Assembly: GCF_002564045.1 (NCBI RefSeq)
Contig: NZ_PDJK01000002.1
Span: 868,001 to 932,000 of the forward strand
Direction of reading: 5' to 3'
Length of the DNA: 64,000 bases
From: Amycolatopsis sulphurea
GTDB taxonomy: Bacteria > Actinomycetota > Actinomycetes > Mycobacteriales > Pseudonocardiaceae
Positions 18,480 to 26,752 of the stretch are shown here, in pieces. The position numbers were made by a program, and so were the translations under genes. Position 1 is the first letter of the stretch, and each line of letters starts with the position of its first letter. Under the pieces are notes generated by a model. That model was not told where the DNA came from. It made no database searches and saw only the letters and a program-made list of their open reading frames with translations.

Positions 18480-18940
18480 GCCATTCCTCTTCTGCCGGCG
18501 CCGGAGATTGCGGCCCGCGCGGCGGCGCTGCTCGGCGAGCACGACGACGCGGGGCGCTGGTTCGGAGAGGCCATCACGATCGGCACCCGCACCGGCGCAC
18601 GGCCCTACGTCGCACTGAACCAGCTCGGGCTCGCCGAAGTAAGGCTCGCGTCGGAAAAGACCTGCCAAGGGCAGAAACCCTTGCGCACCAAGGCAGCGAC
18701 GAAGCGCGGCCTCGGCATGCGCACCGCCGGCCGGCAATCCGAGCACCTCGGCCGGATCCGGGCCGCCCGGCGTGCCGCCGACCCGCTCATCGCGCGGGGA
18801 ACGGGCAATCACGACGCTGCTCGCGGAAAGCCTGAGCAACCGTCCCGACCGGCTGGTGCGCACCGTGGAAGAGCCACGTGCGCAACATCCTCGCCAAGCT
18901 GGGCCTCACCAATCGAGTCCAGGTTTCGGACTGGGCCTGA
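18480..18940 (+). pseudogene. Large LuxR-family (AAA/TPR) regulator, decayed 3' end
   Basis: One frame near 18500 gives EIAARAAALLGEHDDAGRWF and ALNQLGLAEVRLASE, typical TPR-like text of large ATP-binding LuxR regulators. About 250 bp on, another frame gives the end of a LuxR helix-turn-helix, SHVRNILAKLGLTNRVQVSD, followed by Trp-Ala and TGA at 18938-18940. The LuxR helix text between them is scrambled over at least two frames. It is a non-functional remnant. Confidence 0.6.
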
Positions 18941-19149
18941 GCACACTCACGCAGCCATGCTCGGCCGTTCTGGCTGGAAACGATCGCCGATCCCGTGGCG
19001 AAAGGCATTCCGGTTCGGCCGCGCAGGTCGCGTGGCAGCCACGGACGGGGCTGAGCGGGAACCGTTGCGGCGAACCGGGCGGTGCCGATCTCGGCCCGGC
19101 GGGGCCGCGCCACGATCGTGGCTTCCCCGGTTGACCGGGCCAGCCGGAG

Positions 19150-19629
19150 TTATCGGGGCGGCGGCCCGAGTGTCTCGATGCCGTAGCGGCGGCTGACCTC
19201 GATCAGCGCCGGCACGTCGGGCGCCTCGGGTGGCGGCAAGCCGGGTCCCTGCGCGGGCCTGCCCAGTTCGGCGATGAACCGGTCGAACCCGGCCGGTGCG
19301 GTGATCTGCAGGCCCCGCACCGGACCGTCGGACACGATGAACGTGTGCGGGATCCCGCGGGGCAGGAACACGAAATCACCGGGGCCCGCGATCCAATGCC
19401 GGTCACCGCAGTCGACCTCGATGCCGCCTTCCAGCAGGTAGAAGGCCTCGTCCTCGCGGTCGTGCCGGTGCAGCGGCGGGCCGAACCCCGTGGGCGCGGA
19501 CCATTCGAGGAGGGTGAACGCCCCCTTGGTCTGCTCAGCGCCGGCCTTCACGCTCATCCGCGTATCCAGGAACCACACGTGAGGGCCGTCCCCCTCCCGC
19601 AGCACGTAACCTTCCGGGTCGAAGCTCAT
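19150..19629 (-). CDS. Cupin-domain protein
   Basis: This 159-residue protein has one cupin barrel. Motif 1 is PPLHRHDREDEAFYLLEGGIEV with the metal-ligand pattern HxH...E. Motif 2 is PGDFVFLPRGIPHTFIV with the final His. Such proteins bind a divalent metal and act as dioxygenases, isomerases or binding proteins; the substrate is not evident. Its ATG overlaps the stop of the preceding VOC gene by 4 nt, so the two are co-translated and probably handle related small aromatic or quinone-like compounds under the divergent TetR repressor. Confidence 0.85.
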   Translation of the reverse strand: MSFDPEGYVLREGDGPHVWFLDTRMSVKAGAEQTKGAFTLLEWSAPTGFGPPLHRHDREDEAFYLLEGGIEVDCGDRHWIAGPGDFVFLPRGIPHTFIVSDGPVRGLQITAPAGFDRFIAELGRPAQGPGLPPPEAPDVPALIEVSRRYGIETLGPPPR

Positions 19630-20021
19630 GCCGCACCACCTGGGCAGTAGAAGCGGATCTCGATGCCGTCCGGATCGCGCAGCCCGACGAGCACCGAGCC
19701 GACATGGCCGGTGACGATTCCGCCGTGCGTCTCGCCCAGATCGTCCAGGCGCCGCCGCCACGTCTGCAACGCCGCTTCGGCCGGCACGCACAGCGCGACC
19801 GGATCGAACCCGGACAATCCCGCCACATGGCCGGGGTCGTGGCGGAGCGCGAGGGAGACCGTCTCGCCCGGGTCGGTGAGTGCCACGCCTTCGAGCACCC
19901 CGTCCTCGACGAACTCCAGCTGAACCCGGAACCCGAGCACGCGCTCGTACCACGTCAGGCTCCGCCGGATATCGGAGACCGGGAACTTCACGTGATGGAA
20001 ACCGGTGAGGGTCGCGTCCAT
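19626..20021 (-). CDS. VOC/glyoxalase superfamily protein
   Basis: This is a 131-residue vicinal-oxygen-chelate protein. FHHVKFPVSDIRRSLTWYERVLGF is the family's first beta-alpha-beta unit and GLRDPDGIEIRFYCP the last, with His and Glu in metal-ligand positions. Members are lyases, dioxygenases or resistance proteins. It is the first gene of a two-gene operon with the cupin and is separated from tetR by 61 bp that carry two CTAGAG-type palindromes. Confidence 0.87.
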   Translation of the reverse strand: MDATLTGFHHVKFPVSDIRRSLTWYERVLGFRVQLEFVEDGVLEGVALTDPGETVSLALRHDPGHVAGLSGFDPVALCVPAEAALQTWRRRLDDLGETHGGIVTGHVGSVLVGLRDPDGIEIRFYCPGGAA

Positions 20022-20038
20022 CCTGACTCCCTGATTCG

Positions 20039-20079
20039 CTAGAGCTGACTCTAGTGAGTTTCGTTAGAGTAGCATCTAG
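20039..20079. promoter_or_regulatory. Paired TetR-type operator in a divergent promoter
   Basis: CTAGAGCTGACTCTAG (20039-20054) is a perfect 6-bp-arm palindrome. TTAGAGTAGCATCTAG (20064-20079) is an imperfect second copy 25 bp away that ends 3 bp before the tetR start codon. The placement fits mutual control of tetR and the VOC-cupin operon. Confidence 0.65.
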
Positions 20080-20082
20080 CGA

Positions 20083-20724
20083 GTGAGCGAGTCTGTCAAG
20101 ACCAACCGGCGCACCGCACAGGCCCGCGCCACGCGGCTGCGCATCATCGATTCGGCACGCACGCTGTTCCTCGACCATGGCTACGCGGCCACCACACTCG
20201 AGCGGATCGCCGAGGGGGCCGGCGTGGCCGTGCAGACGGTGTACTTCCACTTCGGCAACAAGAGCACCGTGCTCAAAGAGGTGATGGATGTACTCTCCGT
20301 CGGCGACGACGCCCCCGTCCCGCTGCTGGAGTGGCCCTGGGTGCGGCAGGTCCGCGAGGAGCCCGACGCCCGCCGGGCCCTGGCGATCTGGGTGCGCAAC
20401 TCCCGGCTCGTCTTCGGCCGGGTCGCGCCGCTGCTGTCGGTCGTGCGGGACGCGGCCGGCGCCGACCCGGACATGGCCGCGCAGTGGCGCGTCAACCAGG
20501 ACCAGCGTTACCTCGCGCACCGCACGTTCGCCGAGATCCTCGCCGCGAAGAACGGGCTGCGGCGCGGACTGACCGTCTCGAAGGCGGCGGACGTCATCTT
20601 CACGCTGCTGAGCCCCGAGGTGTACCTCCTGGCGACGCGCGAGCGCGGGTGGGGGCCGGTGCGCTGGCAGACCTGGCTCACCGAACTCCTCGCGAACGAC
20701 CTCCTGGGACCCGACCCGCGCTGA
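20083..20724 (+). CDS. TetR/AcrR family regulator
   Basis: This 213-residue protein has an N-terminal TetR helix-turn-helix: ARTLFLDHGYAATTLERIAEG, then GVAVQTVYFHFGNKSTVLKEV. The C-terminal ligand domain is of the usual length and gives no ligand clue. It starts at GTG immediately after the second operator copy, with almost no leader, and diverges from the VOC-cupin operon it probably represses. Confidence 0.88.
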   Translation: MSESVKTNRRTAQARATRLRIIDSARTLFLDHGYAATTLERIAEGAGVAVQTVYFHFGNKSTVLKEVMDVLSVGDDAPVPLLEWPWVRQVREEPDARRALAIWVRNSRLVFGRVAPLLSVVRDAAGADPDMAAQWRVNQDQRYLAHRTFAEILAAKNGLRRGLTVSKAADVIFTLLSPEVYLLATRERGWGPVRWQTWLTELLANDLLGPDPR

Positions 20725-20869
20725 CCACGGTCGATCCGCGCCGGCGAAGCGCGCCGACGGCGGTGATCACGCAGCGGATGTAACAGGACCGTAAGGCGGT
20801 CGCATCGGTATTGGCCCGGCTGAAGTGTCACCATCGGCTCATGGCAGGCGACTGACGGAGGTGAGCGCC

Positions 20870-21601
20870 ATGGGTGCCGATTCCGGGAACGGCGTGCGCC
20901 AGGTGCCGACGTTCTGCCCGCTGTGCATCTCCAAATGCGGTGCGATCGCGACGATCAAGGACGGTGCGTTCATCGCGTTGGCACCCGATCCGTCGCACCC
21001 GACCGGGCAAGCGTTGTGTATCAAGGGCAAGGCGGCGCCGGAGGTGGTCAACCATCCCGATCGGCTCCGCTACCCGCTCAAGCGCACCAACCCGAAAGGT
21101 GCCGCCGACCCGGGGTGGCAGCGGATCGGCTGGGACGAGGCCTTGGACACGATCGCGGCGCGCGTGGCCGCGGCAGCCGGTGAGCATGGCCCGGAGTCCG
21201 TGGTGTTCGCCAGCGCGTCACCGTCGACGTCGGCGATGTCGGACTCGATCGACTGGCTCAACCGGCTCAGGCGCGCCGCCGGCAGCCCGAACTTCGCGGT
21301 CTACATGGAGTTGTGCGGATGGGGCCGGATGCTTGCCCCGATGTTCACCTTCGGCGCGCCAGTGCCCGGCGCGTACCTGCCCGACCTCGACTCAACGCCA
21401 ACCTGGACCCGTCGGTGGTATGCGGCCAGCACGGCTGGTGGGCAGGCCTGCCCCGAACTCGGCCTGGCCGGATACCCGCCCTACGGGCCCGGCAGCGCCA
21501 ACCTCAACCTCGTCCTGCCCCAGGAACCCAGCGACCCGGTCAGCGGGAGCTCGCCGCTGCGGGCGTCAGTCTGCGAAGTAACGCTCCTGCATGAAGAGTA
21601 A
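20870..21601 (+). pseudogene. Molybdopterin oxidoreductase with a large internal deletion
   Basis: The first 165 residues are a normal molybdopterin-oxidoreductase N-terminus: VPTFCPLCISKCGAIA is the Fe-S/Cys region, then GQALCIKGKAAPEVVNHPDRLRY, then WDEALDTIA. Near 21390 the text jumps. A neighbouring frame gives ANLDPSVVCGQHGWW, and the original frame ends with AGYPPYGPGSANLNLVLPQE, which is the extreme C-terminal signature of the same family. About 500 central residues are missing and the junction is frameshifted, so it is non-functional. The ribosome site GGAGGTGAG is intact. Confidence 0.75.
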
Positions 21602-21616
21602 GGAAGGGGCGCGGCC

Positions 21617-22399
21617 ATGGCACCATCGAAAGCAGCCGGCACGCACACCACGCCCAAGGAAACGCATCCGTGGAGCGTGTTCGTCGCCGATCATCCCCAG
21701 CGCGCGGACTCGCGGTGGTTCACCGCCGCCAAGCGCACCGCGAAGAAGATCCTCGCCACGTTCCCCGACGACGAGCTCCCGTACGGGCCGGCGCCGTGGG
21801 AAATGCACCACGGCGGCAGCCTGTGGGTGCGCGGCGACGACGGCTGGCGGATGTTCCTGGCGCGCGCCGGAATCGAGTGGAGCATGCAATTCTGCGCGGA
21901 TCCGGTGAAGGTCGACCGTCTCCGGCAGGACGCCGCGACGTTGGTGCGGGCTTTCCCCGGCACGCTGCCCGCGCTGGAGAAACTGGGCTACGCCGACGCA
22001 CCGGACATCCTGTCCACCCCGATCAAGACCGCCGGCGATGTCGCCCGGTACACCGACTCACTGTTCAACAGCTGCGTGCCGTTGAGCCGAGCCGACCACC
22101 AAGGCATCCTGCCCACGGCCGCGGGCGAGCATCACTACCCGCTGCCGGTCAAGGCCGGCGACTTTATCCGCTACGACGACTTTCCGTTGTGGGTCACGCT
22201 CAACGACGGCACGCACGTCGCGGTGACGCCCGTTTCACCCCGGGGGCAGGGGGACGGTCGCGTACGGATGGTCTTCGCGCGACACGGCACCCAGGCCGGC
22301 GACGCCGTCGCACTCGCCCAGGAGGAACACAAGGCGGTCATCCTCCCGGACGACCACCCCGTTGCCCGCGAAGCCTTCAAACAGCAGACACCGCACTGA
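21617..22399 (+). CDS. Conserved actinobacterial hypothetical protein (DUF6424-like)
   Basis: This 260-residue soluble protein contains HPWSVFVADHPQRADSRWF near the start, then MHHGGSLWVRGDDGWRMFLA, then AGIEWSMQFCADPVKVDRLR. From memory this resembles a family called DUF6424, whose function is unknown. It follows the gutted molybdoenzyme by 15 bp and may once have been its partner. The hairpin repeat at 22.8 kb lies downstream. Confidence 0.6.
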   Translation: MAPSKAAGTHTTPKETHPWSVFVADHPQRADSRWFTAAKRTAKKILATFPDDELPYGPAPWEMHHGGSLWVRGDDGWRMFLARAGIEWSMQFCADPVKVDRLRQDAATLVRAFPGTLPALEKLGYADAPDILSTPIKTAGDVARYTDSLFNSCVPLSRADHQGILPTAAGEHHYPLPVKAGDFIRYDDFPLWVTLNDGTHVAVTPVSPRGQGDGRVRMVFARHGTQAGDAVALAQEEHKAVILPDDHPVAREAFKQQTPH

Positions 22400-22761
22400 C
22401 GTCCACGCTACGTTGTTGAGGACGAGGTCGCGGATGTCCCGGTTGCGGAGGGCATTGGCGCGGTAGTGGTCCGGCGACCGGGCGATTGATGATCAGCGGG
22501 ACCGGCTGTTCGTGTCGGCCGCCGTGTGAGCGAAGGGGCGTGGAGGCCGGAGAGGTCGTGCTTGTCCACGAAGGTGCCGAGCACTGTGTCGACGGCGGCG
22601 GTCACCGCGATGTCGCCGATGCGAGGCTCCAGATCGGCAGGCTTCGATACCACCGCCTGCGAGATCTCAGCGGTGCGGACGGTTCGGGCCTCACGATGAG
22701 CTCCTCCTGTCAATCGGCACTGCCCGGAACGCGACGATGGCGTGGGCGGCCGGGTTCGGCA
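22400..22761. other. Region with a possible gene remnant
   Basis: The minus strand gives DHYRANALRNRDIRDLVLNN in one frame and ADLEPRIGDIAVTAAVDTVL in another. Both look protein-like but are out of frame with each other and I do not recognise them. It is probably a decayed gene ahead of the repeat element. Confidence 0.35.
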
Positions 22762-22894
22762 GGCAGGGTCCCGGCAAAGTCGGTGTGAGGGGCCCTGCGC
22801 CGACCGCGGAGGTCCGTGAAGGTCTGTGAAGGGGCCCTTCACGGACTCTGAGTCTGTGAAGGGCCCCTTCACAGACCCGAGACAGGTGGCGCAG
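22762..22894. repeat. Hairpin-bearing repeat, copy 1 (partial MITE-like element)
   Basis: It begins with the 22-bp terminal sequence shared with copy 4 (GGCAGGGTCCCGGCAAAGTC, 22762-22781), continues with GGGGCCCTGCGC text shared with copy 3, and contains the nested palindrome at 22822-22876. The opposite terminal repeat is not visible. It lies between convergent transcription units: the hypothetical gene on plus and the biosynthetic operon on minus. Confidence 0.8.
22822..22876. terminator. Nested 55-bp palindrome (copy 1), likely bidirectional terminator
   Basis: The outer dyad runs GTCTGTGAAGG...CCTTCACAGAC around a central GACTCTGAGTC-like loop. Each arm also contains GTGAAGGGGCCCTTCAC, itself a palindrome. 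It sits 125 bp beyond the last gene of the PKS-NRPS operon and could end that transcript. Confidence 0.65.
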
Positions 22895-23001
22895 CCCCGG
22901 GACCCTGGAACGCTCCCGGATCACGGTGATCGTTCGCGAAGCGCCCTGCACGCACTGATGCCCGGGTGGCACCGCCACCCGGGCATCAGCGTCGAGACTT
23001 C

Positions 23002-23823
23002 TCAGGACCAGAGGACGAGCCGGTTCTCCGCAGTGACCCCCATGAAGAAGCCGAGCGCGACGCGGCGGCCGGCGGTGTTGGCGCCGATGCGGTGGTAGTT
23101 GCGGGAGTCGAAGAAGATCCCCTCCCCCACCTCCGGGTGCAGGGTGACGTGTGGTTCGTCGGCGACCACGCGCGGTGCCCAGCCGTAGCCGTCGCGGTGG
23201 TCTTCGTCGCGGGGGAGCCAGCGCCGGCGGTGCACCGTGAGTTCGCCGCCGGATTCGGGCACCGCCAGGTAGCAGTTGAAGCCGAACTGCACGATCGGCG
23301 GAGTGTCGAACAGGTACGGGTAATCGCGGGCGATCTCGTCGTAGTGGATGCGGGAACCGCCGGTCAGCTGGCGGACGACGCCGGCGAAACACTCCTGTCC
23401 GTCGATCGTGGCGCGGCTGACCGGGCCGTCCCAGCTCCGGGCGAGCTGGTCGAGGATGGCCTGCACCGGGTCGTCGTCATTGAACAGGGCCTGCCAGTTC
23501 TTGGCGGCCTGTTCGGCCTCGGCCCAGTATTCCTGGCGCAGCCCGTCCGCACTGTAGAAATCCGAGATGCCGGTGCCGAACTTGGCCACCGGTGGGAAGA
23601 CCTGGGCGGGGTCGTAGTGGTCGAACTCGCAGTCGGCCAGCTCGACCATCACCTCGGTACATCGCTGCGGGCTCAGCATGCCGGGGATCCGGATCGCGGC
23701 GAGCGTGCCCGCGGCGAGCCGGAGGATGTCCGAACGGGGCGGGGCGGGCGAGGACACGATGTCGAACATGACCTCGTCCCCGCCTGCGACGGACCGGTCG
23801 AGCGTGGAACTGACGTCTTGCAT
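23002..23823 (-). CDS. Fe(II)/2-oxoglutarate-dependent oxygenase
   Basis: This is a 273-residue non-haem iron oxygenase. The facial triad is His160-x-Asp162 (SRIHYDEIARD) and His244 (SRNYHRIG), and Arg253/254 (GRRVALGF) is placed to bind 2-oxoglutarate. Because the motif is HxD and not HxA/G, hydroxylation is expected, not halogenation. The chosen ATG follows GGAG. It is the last gene of the PKS-NRPS operon, 129 bp after the MDR reductase. Characterised tetramate macrolactam clusters use a sterol-desaturase-type hydroxylase for C3 of the ornithine unit, and none is present here. This enzyme is therefore a candidate replacement or an added tailoring step; that role is inference. Confidence 0.87.
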   Translation of the reverse strand: MQDVSSTLDRSVAGGDEVMFDIVSSPAPPRSDILRLAAGTLAAIRIPGMLSPQRCTEVMVELADCEFDHYDPAQVFPPVAKFGTGISDFYSADGLRQEYWAEAEQAAKNWQALFNDDDPVQAILDQLARSWDGPVSRATIDGQECFAGVVRQLTGGSRIHYDEIARDYPYLFDTPPIVQFGFNCYLAVPESGGELTVHRRRWLPRDEDHRDGYGWAPRVVADEPHVTLHPEVGEGIFFDSRNYHRIGANTAGRRVALGFFMGVTAENRLVLWS

Positions 23824-23952
23824 GGAAAAACTCCTGCACTCTAGGAAAACGACTGAGGGCGGATATTGGCCACAGGGGCAGGCCGGCCGTCGCCGGATAA
23901 GGTCTTGCACGGCCGGAATCGCGGTTCGCGGAAGGTCGTTCCTAGCGCCCGC

Positions 23953-25008
23953 TCACAACTCGACGATCACCTTGCCACGGCTGGCGGATCTGTCCGTGTA
24001 GAGGCTGCGGTACGCAGCGGGGAAGCTGTCGATGCCGTGGTGCACGGTCTGGTCGTAGGCGATCTCGCCGGCTCGTACCAGACCGCCGACGTCGCGATGC
24101 AACGCTGCCCAGTTCTCTTCGCTGAACCACTCCAGCGAGAAGATGCCGCGGATCGTGGTGCGCGGGAACATGATGTAGGGCAGCAGCCGCGGGCCGGCGT
24201 AGTCCTGGCCGACCTGGGTCGCCAGCTGCCAGCACACCGCGACCTGGCTGTCGATGTTGAGCATGGTGAACACCGCGTCGGTGATGTTGCCGCCCAAGTG
24301 ATCCAGGTACCGGTCGACGCCCTCGGGCGCGGCCTTGCGCAGGGCATTGCCGATCGTCTCCGCGTGATCGCCGTGGCGGTAGTGCACGACTTCGTCGAAA
24401 CCCAGCTCGCGCAGGCGATCGGCCTTCCCGGGGGAACCGGTCGTGCCGATCACCCGGGCGCCCGCGCGCTTGGCCAGCTGGCCGGCCAAGGTGCCCACGA
24501 TGCCGGTCGCCCCGCTGATCACCATGGTGTGCCCGGGTCCCACGGTCATGAACCTGTTCAGCACGCCCCAAGCCGTCAGGCCGGGTCCCCCCATGATGCT
24601 CAGGGCCGTGGACACCGGCAGCTTCTCGTCGTAGTCGCCGGGGTCGAGCCGGTGAAAAGCCGGGAACACCATCGGGAACGTGCCGGTCTGCCAGAGTTCG
24701 GCCGCCCCGGTGCCGACCAGGTGGCTACGCCAGCCGCCGAAGCCGTGCACGAGGTCACCCGGCCGGAAGGCGGCCCGTGGCCCGGCCTCCAGCACCTCCA
24801 TGACCGAAGCGCCGCCGACGTGGTCGCCGAGCGGGGTGTCCAGCGAGATCCCGTGGAGGTACATGTCGGCCGCCACATACCGGGTGCGCAGCAGCATCTG
24901 GTCATCGGCGAGATCGGTGTCGATGTCCTCGGCGACTTTCTCGTACATCCGGTCGATGTCGGGAACGCCTTCGATGTGCTCACGCACGACCCACTTCTCG
25001 ATTTTCAC
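23953..25008 (-). CDS. MDR-family NADPH oxidoreductase (IkaC/FtdE-like ring-forming reductase)
   Basis: This is a 351-residue zinc-independent medium-chain dehydrogenase/reductase with a Rossmann motif SGATGIVG at about 165-172 and the quinone/enoyl reductase-like catalytic fold. In ikarugamycin (IkaC), HSAF (OX4) and frontalamide (FtdE) clusters an alcohol-dehydrogenase-like MDR enzyme closes a carbocycle by reductive conjugate addition. Position 37 bp after the second FAD gene supports that role. An alternative is a trans-acting enoyl reductase for the PKS, which lacks an ER domain. Confidence 0.85.
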   Translation of the reverse strand: MKIEKWVVREHIEGVPDIDRMYEKVAEDIDTDLADDQMLLRTRYVAADMYLHGISLDTPLGDHVGGASVMEVLEAGPRAAFRPGDLVHGFGGWRSHLVGTGAAELWQTGTFPMVFPAFHRLDPGDYDEKLPVSTALSIMGGPGLTAWGVLNRFMTVGPGHTMVISGATGIVGTLAGQLAKRAGARVIGTTGSPGKADRLRELGFDEVVHYRHGDHAETIGNALRKAAPEGVDRYLDHLGGNITDAVFTMLNIDSQVAVCWQLATQVGQDYAGPRLLPYIMFPRTTIRGIFSLEWFSEENWAALHRDVGGLVRAGEIAYDQTVHHGIDSFPAAYRSLYTDRSASRGKVIVEL

Positions 25009-25045
25009 GATTTGTTTCCCATTTCTGCCTGAGCGTGGCTTCCGG

Positions 25046-26752
25046 TCAAAGCGATTCGAACGTCCTGCTGTGCTCGGGCTCGTGCCCCGGCACCGGCGGT
25101 GTGCCCACCGGGATGACGACGTGCGTGGGCGGTGGTGCCGTCTCGTCGATGCTCGCGGTGAATTCCTTGCCGTCGTCGCGGCAGACGAACTGCATGACCT
25201 GACGGCCGGAGGCGGCGGCGCGGATCAGGCCGCCGGTGGTCGCCCACACCCCGGACTGGTAGAAACCGGCCAGCCCCGGCAGCCCGGGTCCGTGTTTCTT
25301 GACCAGCTCCTCCAGCTTTTCCCCGCTCTCCACGAACGGCTGCCAGCCCAGCACGGTGCCGTCGTAGTTGCCGGTGTAGCGGACCTGGGTCAGCGGGGTG
25401 GAGGTGTCGCGGACCACCACGGCGTCCCGCAGGCCGGGGAACCGCTGTTCCAGGAAGTTCAGCATCGCCTCCCGCACCTGGCGTTTGCCCTGGGAATAGG
25501 CCCGGCCGTGCCGCACCGGCAGCGTGTGCAGCTTCTCGCCGGCGCGGACCCGGGTGACCTGCTCCGGGCCTTCGTCCAGCTCGCGCCACGGCGCGATGTC
25601 GCAGAAGTAGGTGGCGTAGACGATCGTGGTGCCCTCCGGTGACAGCTCCGGATAGTGCAGGCTGCGGAACTGCACGTTGATGCTCGGGTGCCGGATGCCG
25701 ATCATCTCGGCGGCCTCGTCCTCGGTGAGCAGGTAGGTGGTGCAGGGGTCGACGCCGGGAAAGGTCTTTTTCAGGGCGAGGAACAGGATGAAGTAGCCGG
25801 GGAACACCATGCCCGGCTCCCCGATCGTCTCGGTGTAGAGCCGTCGGTAGTCTTCGTTGAGGTAGCGGCCCTTGAGGAACTTCATAACCGTGGTCGGGCC
25901 GTCGGCCGCGGAGACCACGATGTCCGAGCGGAGCTCCTGCCCGTCGCTCAACCGCACCCCGACCGCGCGATCGTCCTCGACCAGGATCTCCTCGACCTTG
26001 GTGTTGTAGTCGATCTGCCCGCCTAGCCGCAGATAGCGCTGCTCGATCGAGCGGGACAGGCCGAGCGACCCGCCCTCGGGCACGCCCGCGGACAGGTTGG
26101 CGTGCGAGGCGAGCTGGAAGTAGAACGGCAGCACCGGGAAGTTCTTGTGCTTCTCGTACAGCACGAAGTTGAACGCCTCCTGCAGCAGCGGGTCGGTGAA
26201 CCGCGCCGAGTAGTCGGTCATCAGGGTGGTGATCGACTTGCGGATGACGTTGAAGTACGGCGCGAAGGAAGCCAGCATCCGCCAGCGTTCCCACCGGCCC
26301 ATCAGCCCGACCGGCTTGAGGAACGGGTAGACGGCGAGCAGCTTGCGGAACTTGCGCAGCCCGTCGCAGAAGTCCCGGATCAGTTTCGCGTCGGCGGGCG
26401 AGATCTCCAGCAGGTGGGCCTGCAACCGGTCGGGGTCGGAATAGAAGTAGACCGCCCGGCCGTCGCGGCTGCGGACGACGTTGAACACGTCGAAGTGCCG
26501 CATCTGCTTGCCCTGCAAGGCACCCAGCTCCAGCCAGATCTGATGCATCTCGTTGCCGGGGCCGTTGCCCAGCAGCCAGCTGATGCAGCAGTCCAGGGTG
26601 TAGTCCCCCTTGTCCCACGCGGTGCAGCAGCCGCCCGGGATCTCGTGCATCTCCAGGATCCGGGTCCGGTACCCGTTCATCTGCGCGTAGCAGCCGGTGG
26701 ACAGCCCGCCCAGCCCGCCACCGATGATGATCATCGACTTCCGGTCGTTCAT
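25046..26752 (-). CDS. Phytoene desaturase-like FAD oxidoreductase (second of pair)
   Basis: This is a 568-residue flavoprotein. The dinucleotide-binding motif MIIIGGGLGGLSTGCYA is at the N-terminus and the family's C-terminal FAD motif is around GLPGLAGFYQSGVWATTGGL. It is homologous to the neighbouring FAD gene along its full length. In tetramate macrolactam clusters these carotenoid-desaturase-like enzymes catalyse reductive cyclisation of the polyene chains, and two such genes plus an MDR enzyme are typical of 5-5 or 5-5-6 ring systems. The ATG overlaps the previous stop by 4 nt. Confidence 0.88.
   Translation of the reverse strand: MNDRKSMIIIGGGLGGLSTGCYAQMNGYRTRILEMHEIPGGCCTAWDKGDYTLDCCISWLLGNGPGNEMHQIWLELGALQGKQMRHFDVFNVVRSRDGRAVYFYSDPDRLQAHLLEISPADAKLIRDFCDGLRKFRKLLAVYPFLKPVGLMGRWERWRMLASFAPYFNVIRKSITTLMTDYSARFTDPLLQEAFNFVLYEKHKNFPVLPFYFQLASHANLSAGVPEGGSLGLSRSIEQRYLRLGGQIDYNTKVEEILVEDDRAVGVRLSDGQELRSDIVVSAADGPTTVMKFLKGRYLNEDYRRLYTETIGEPGMVFPGYFILFLALKKTFPGVDPCTTYLLTEDEAAEMIGIRHPSINVQFRSLHYPELSPEGTTIVYATYFCDIAPWRELDEGPEQVTRVRAGEKLHTLPVRHGRAYSQGKRQVREAMLNFLEQRFPGLRDAVVVRDTSTPLTQVRYTGNYDGTVLGWQPFVESGEKLEELVKKHGPGLPGLAGFYQSGVWATTGGLIRAAASGRQVMQFVCRDDGKEFTASIDETAPPPTHVVIPVGTPPVPGHEPEHSRTFESL

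Noticed and set aside
22816..22872. Recurring short ORF starts reading MKGPFTDSESVKGPFTD at the hairpin copies
   Set aside because: These peptides are only the translation of the palindrome in one frame. They appear on both strands at every copy and fuse to unrelated text, so they are not genes.
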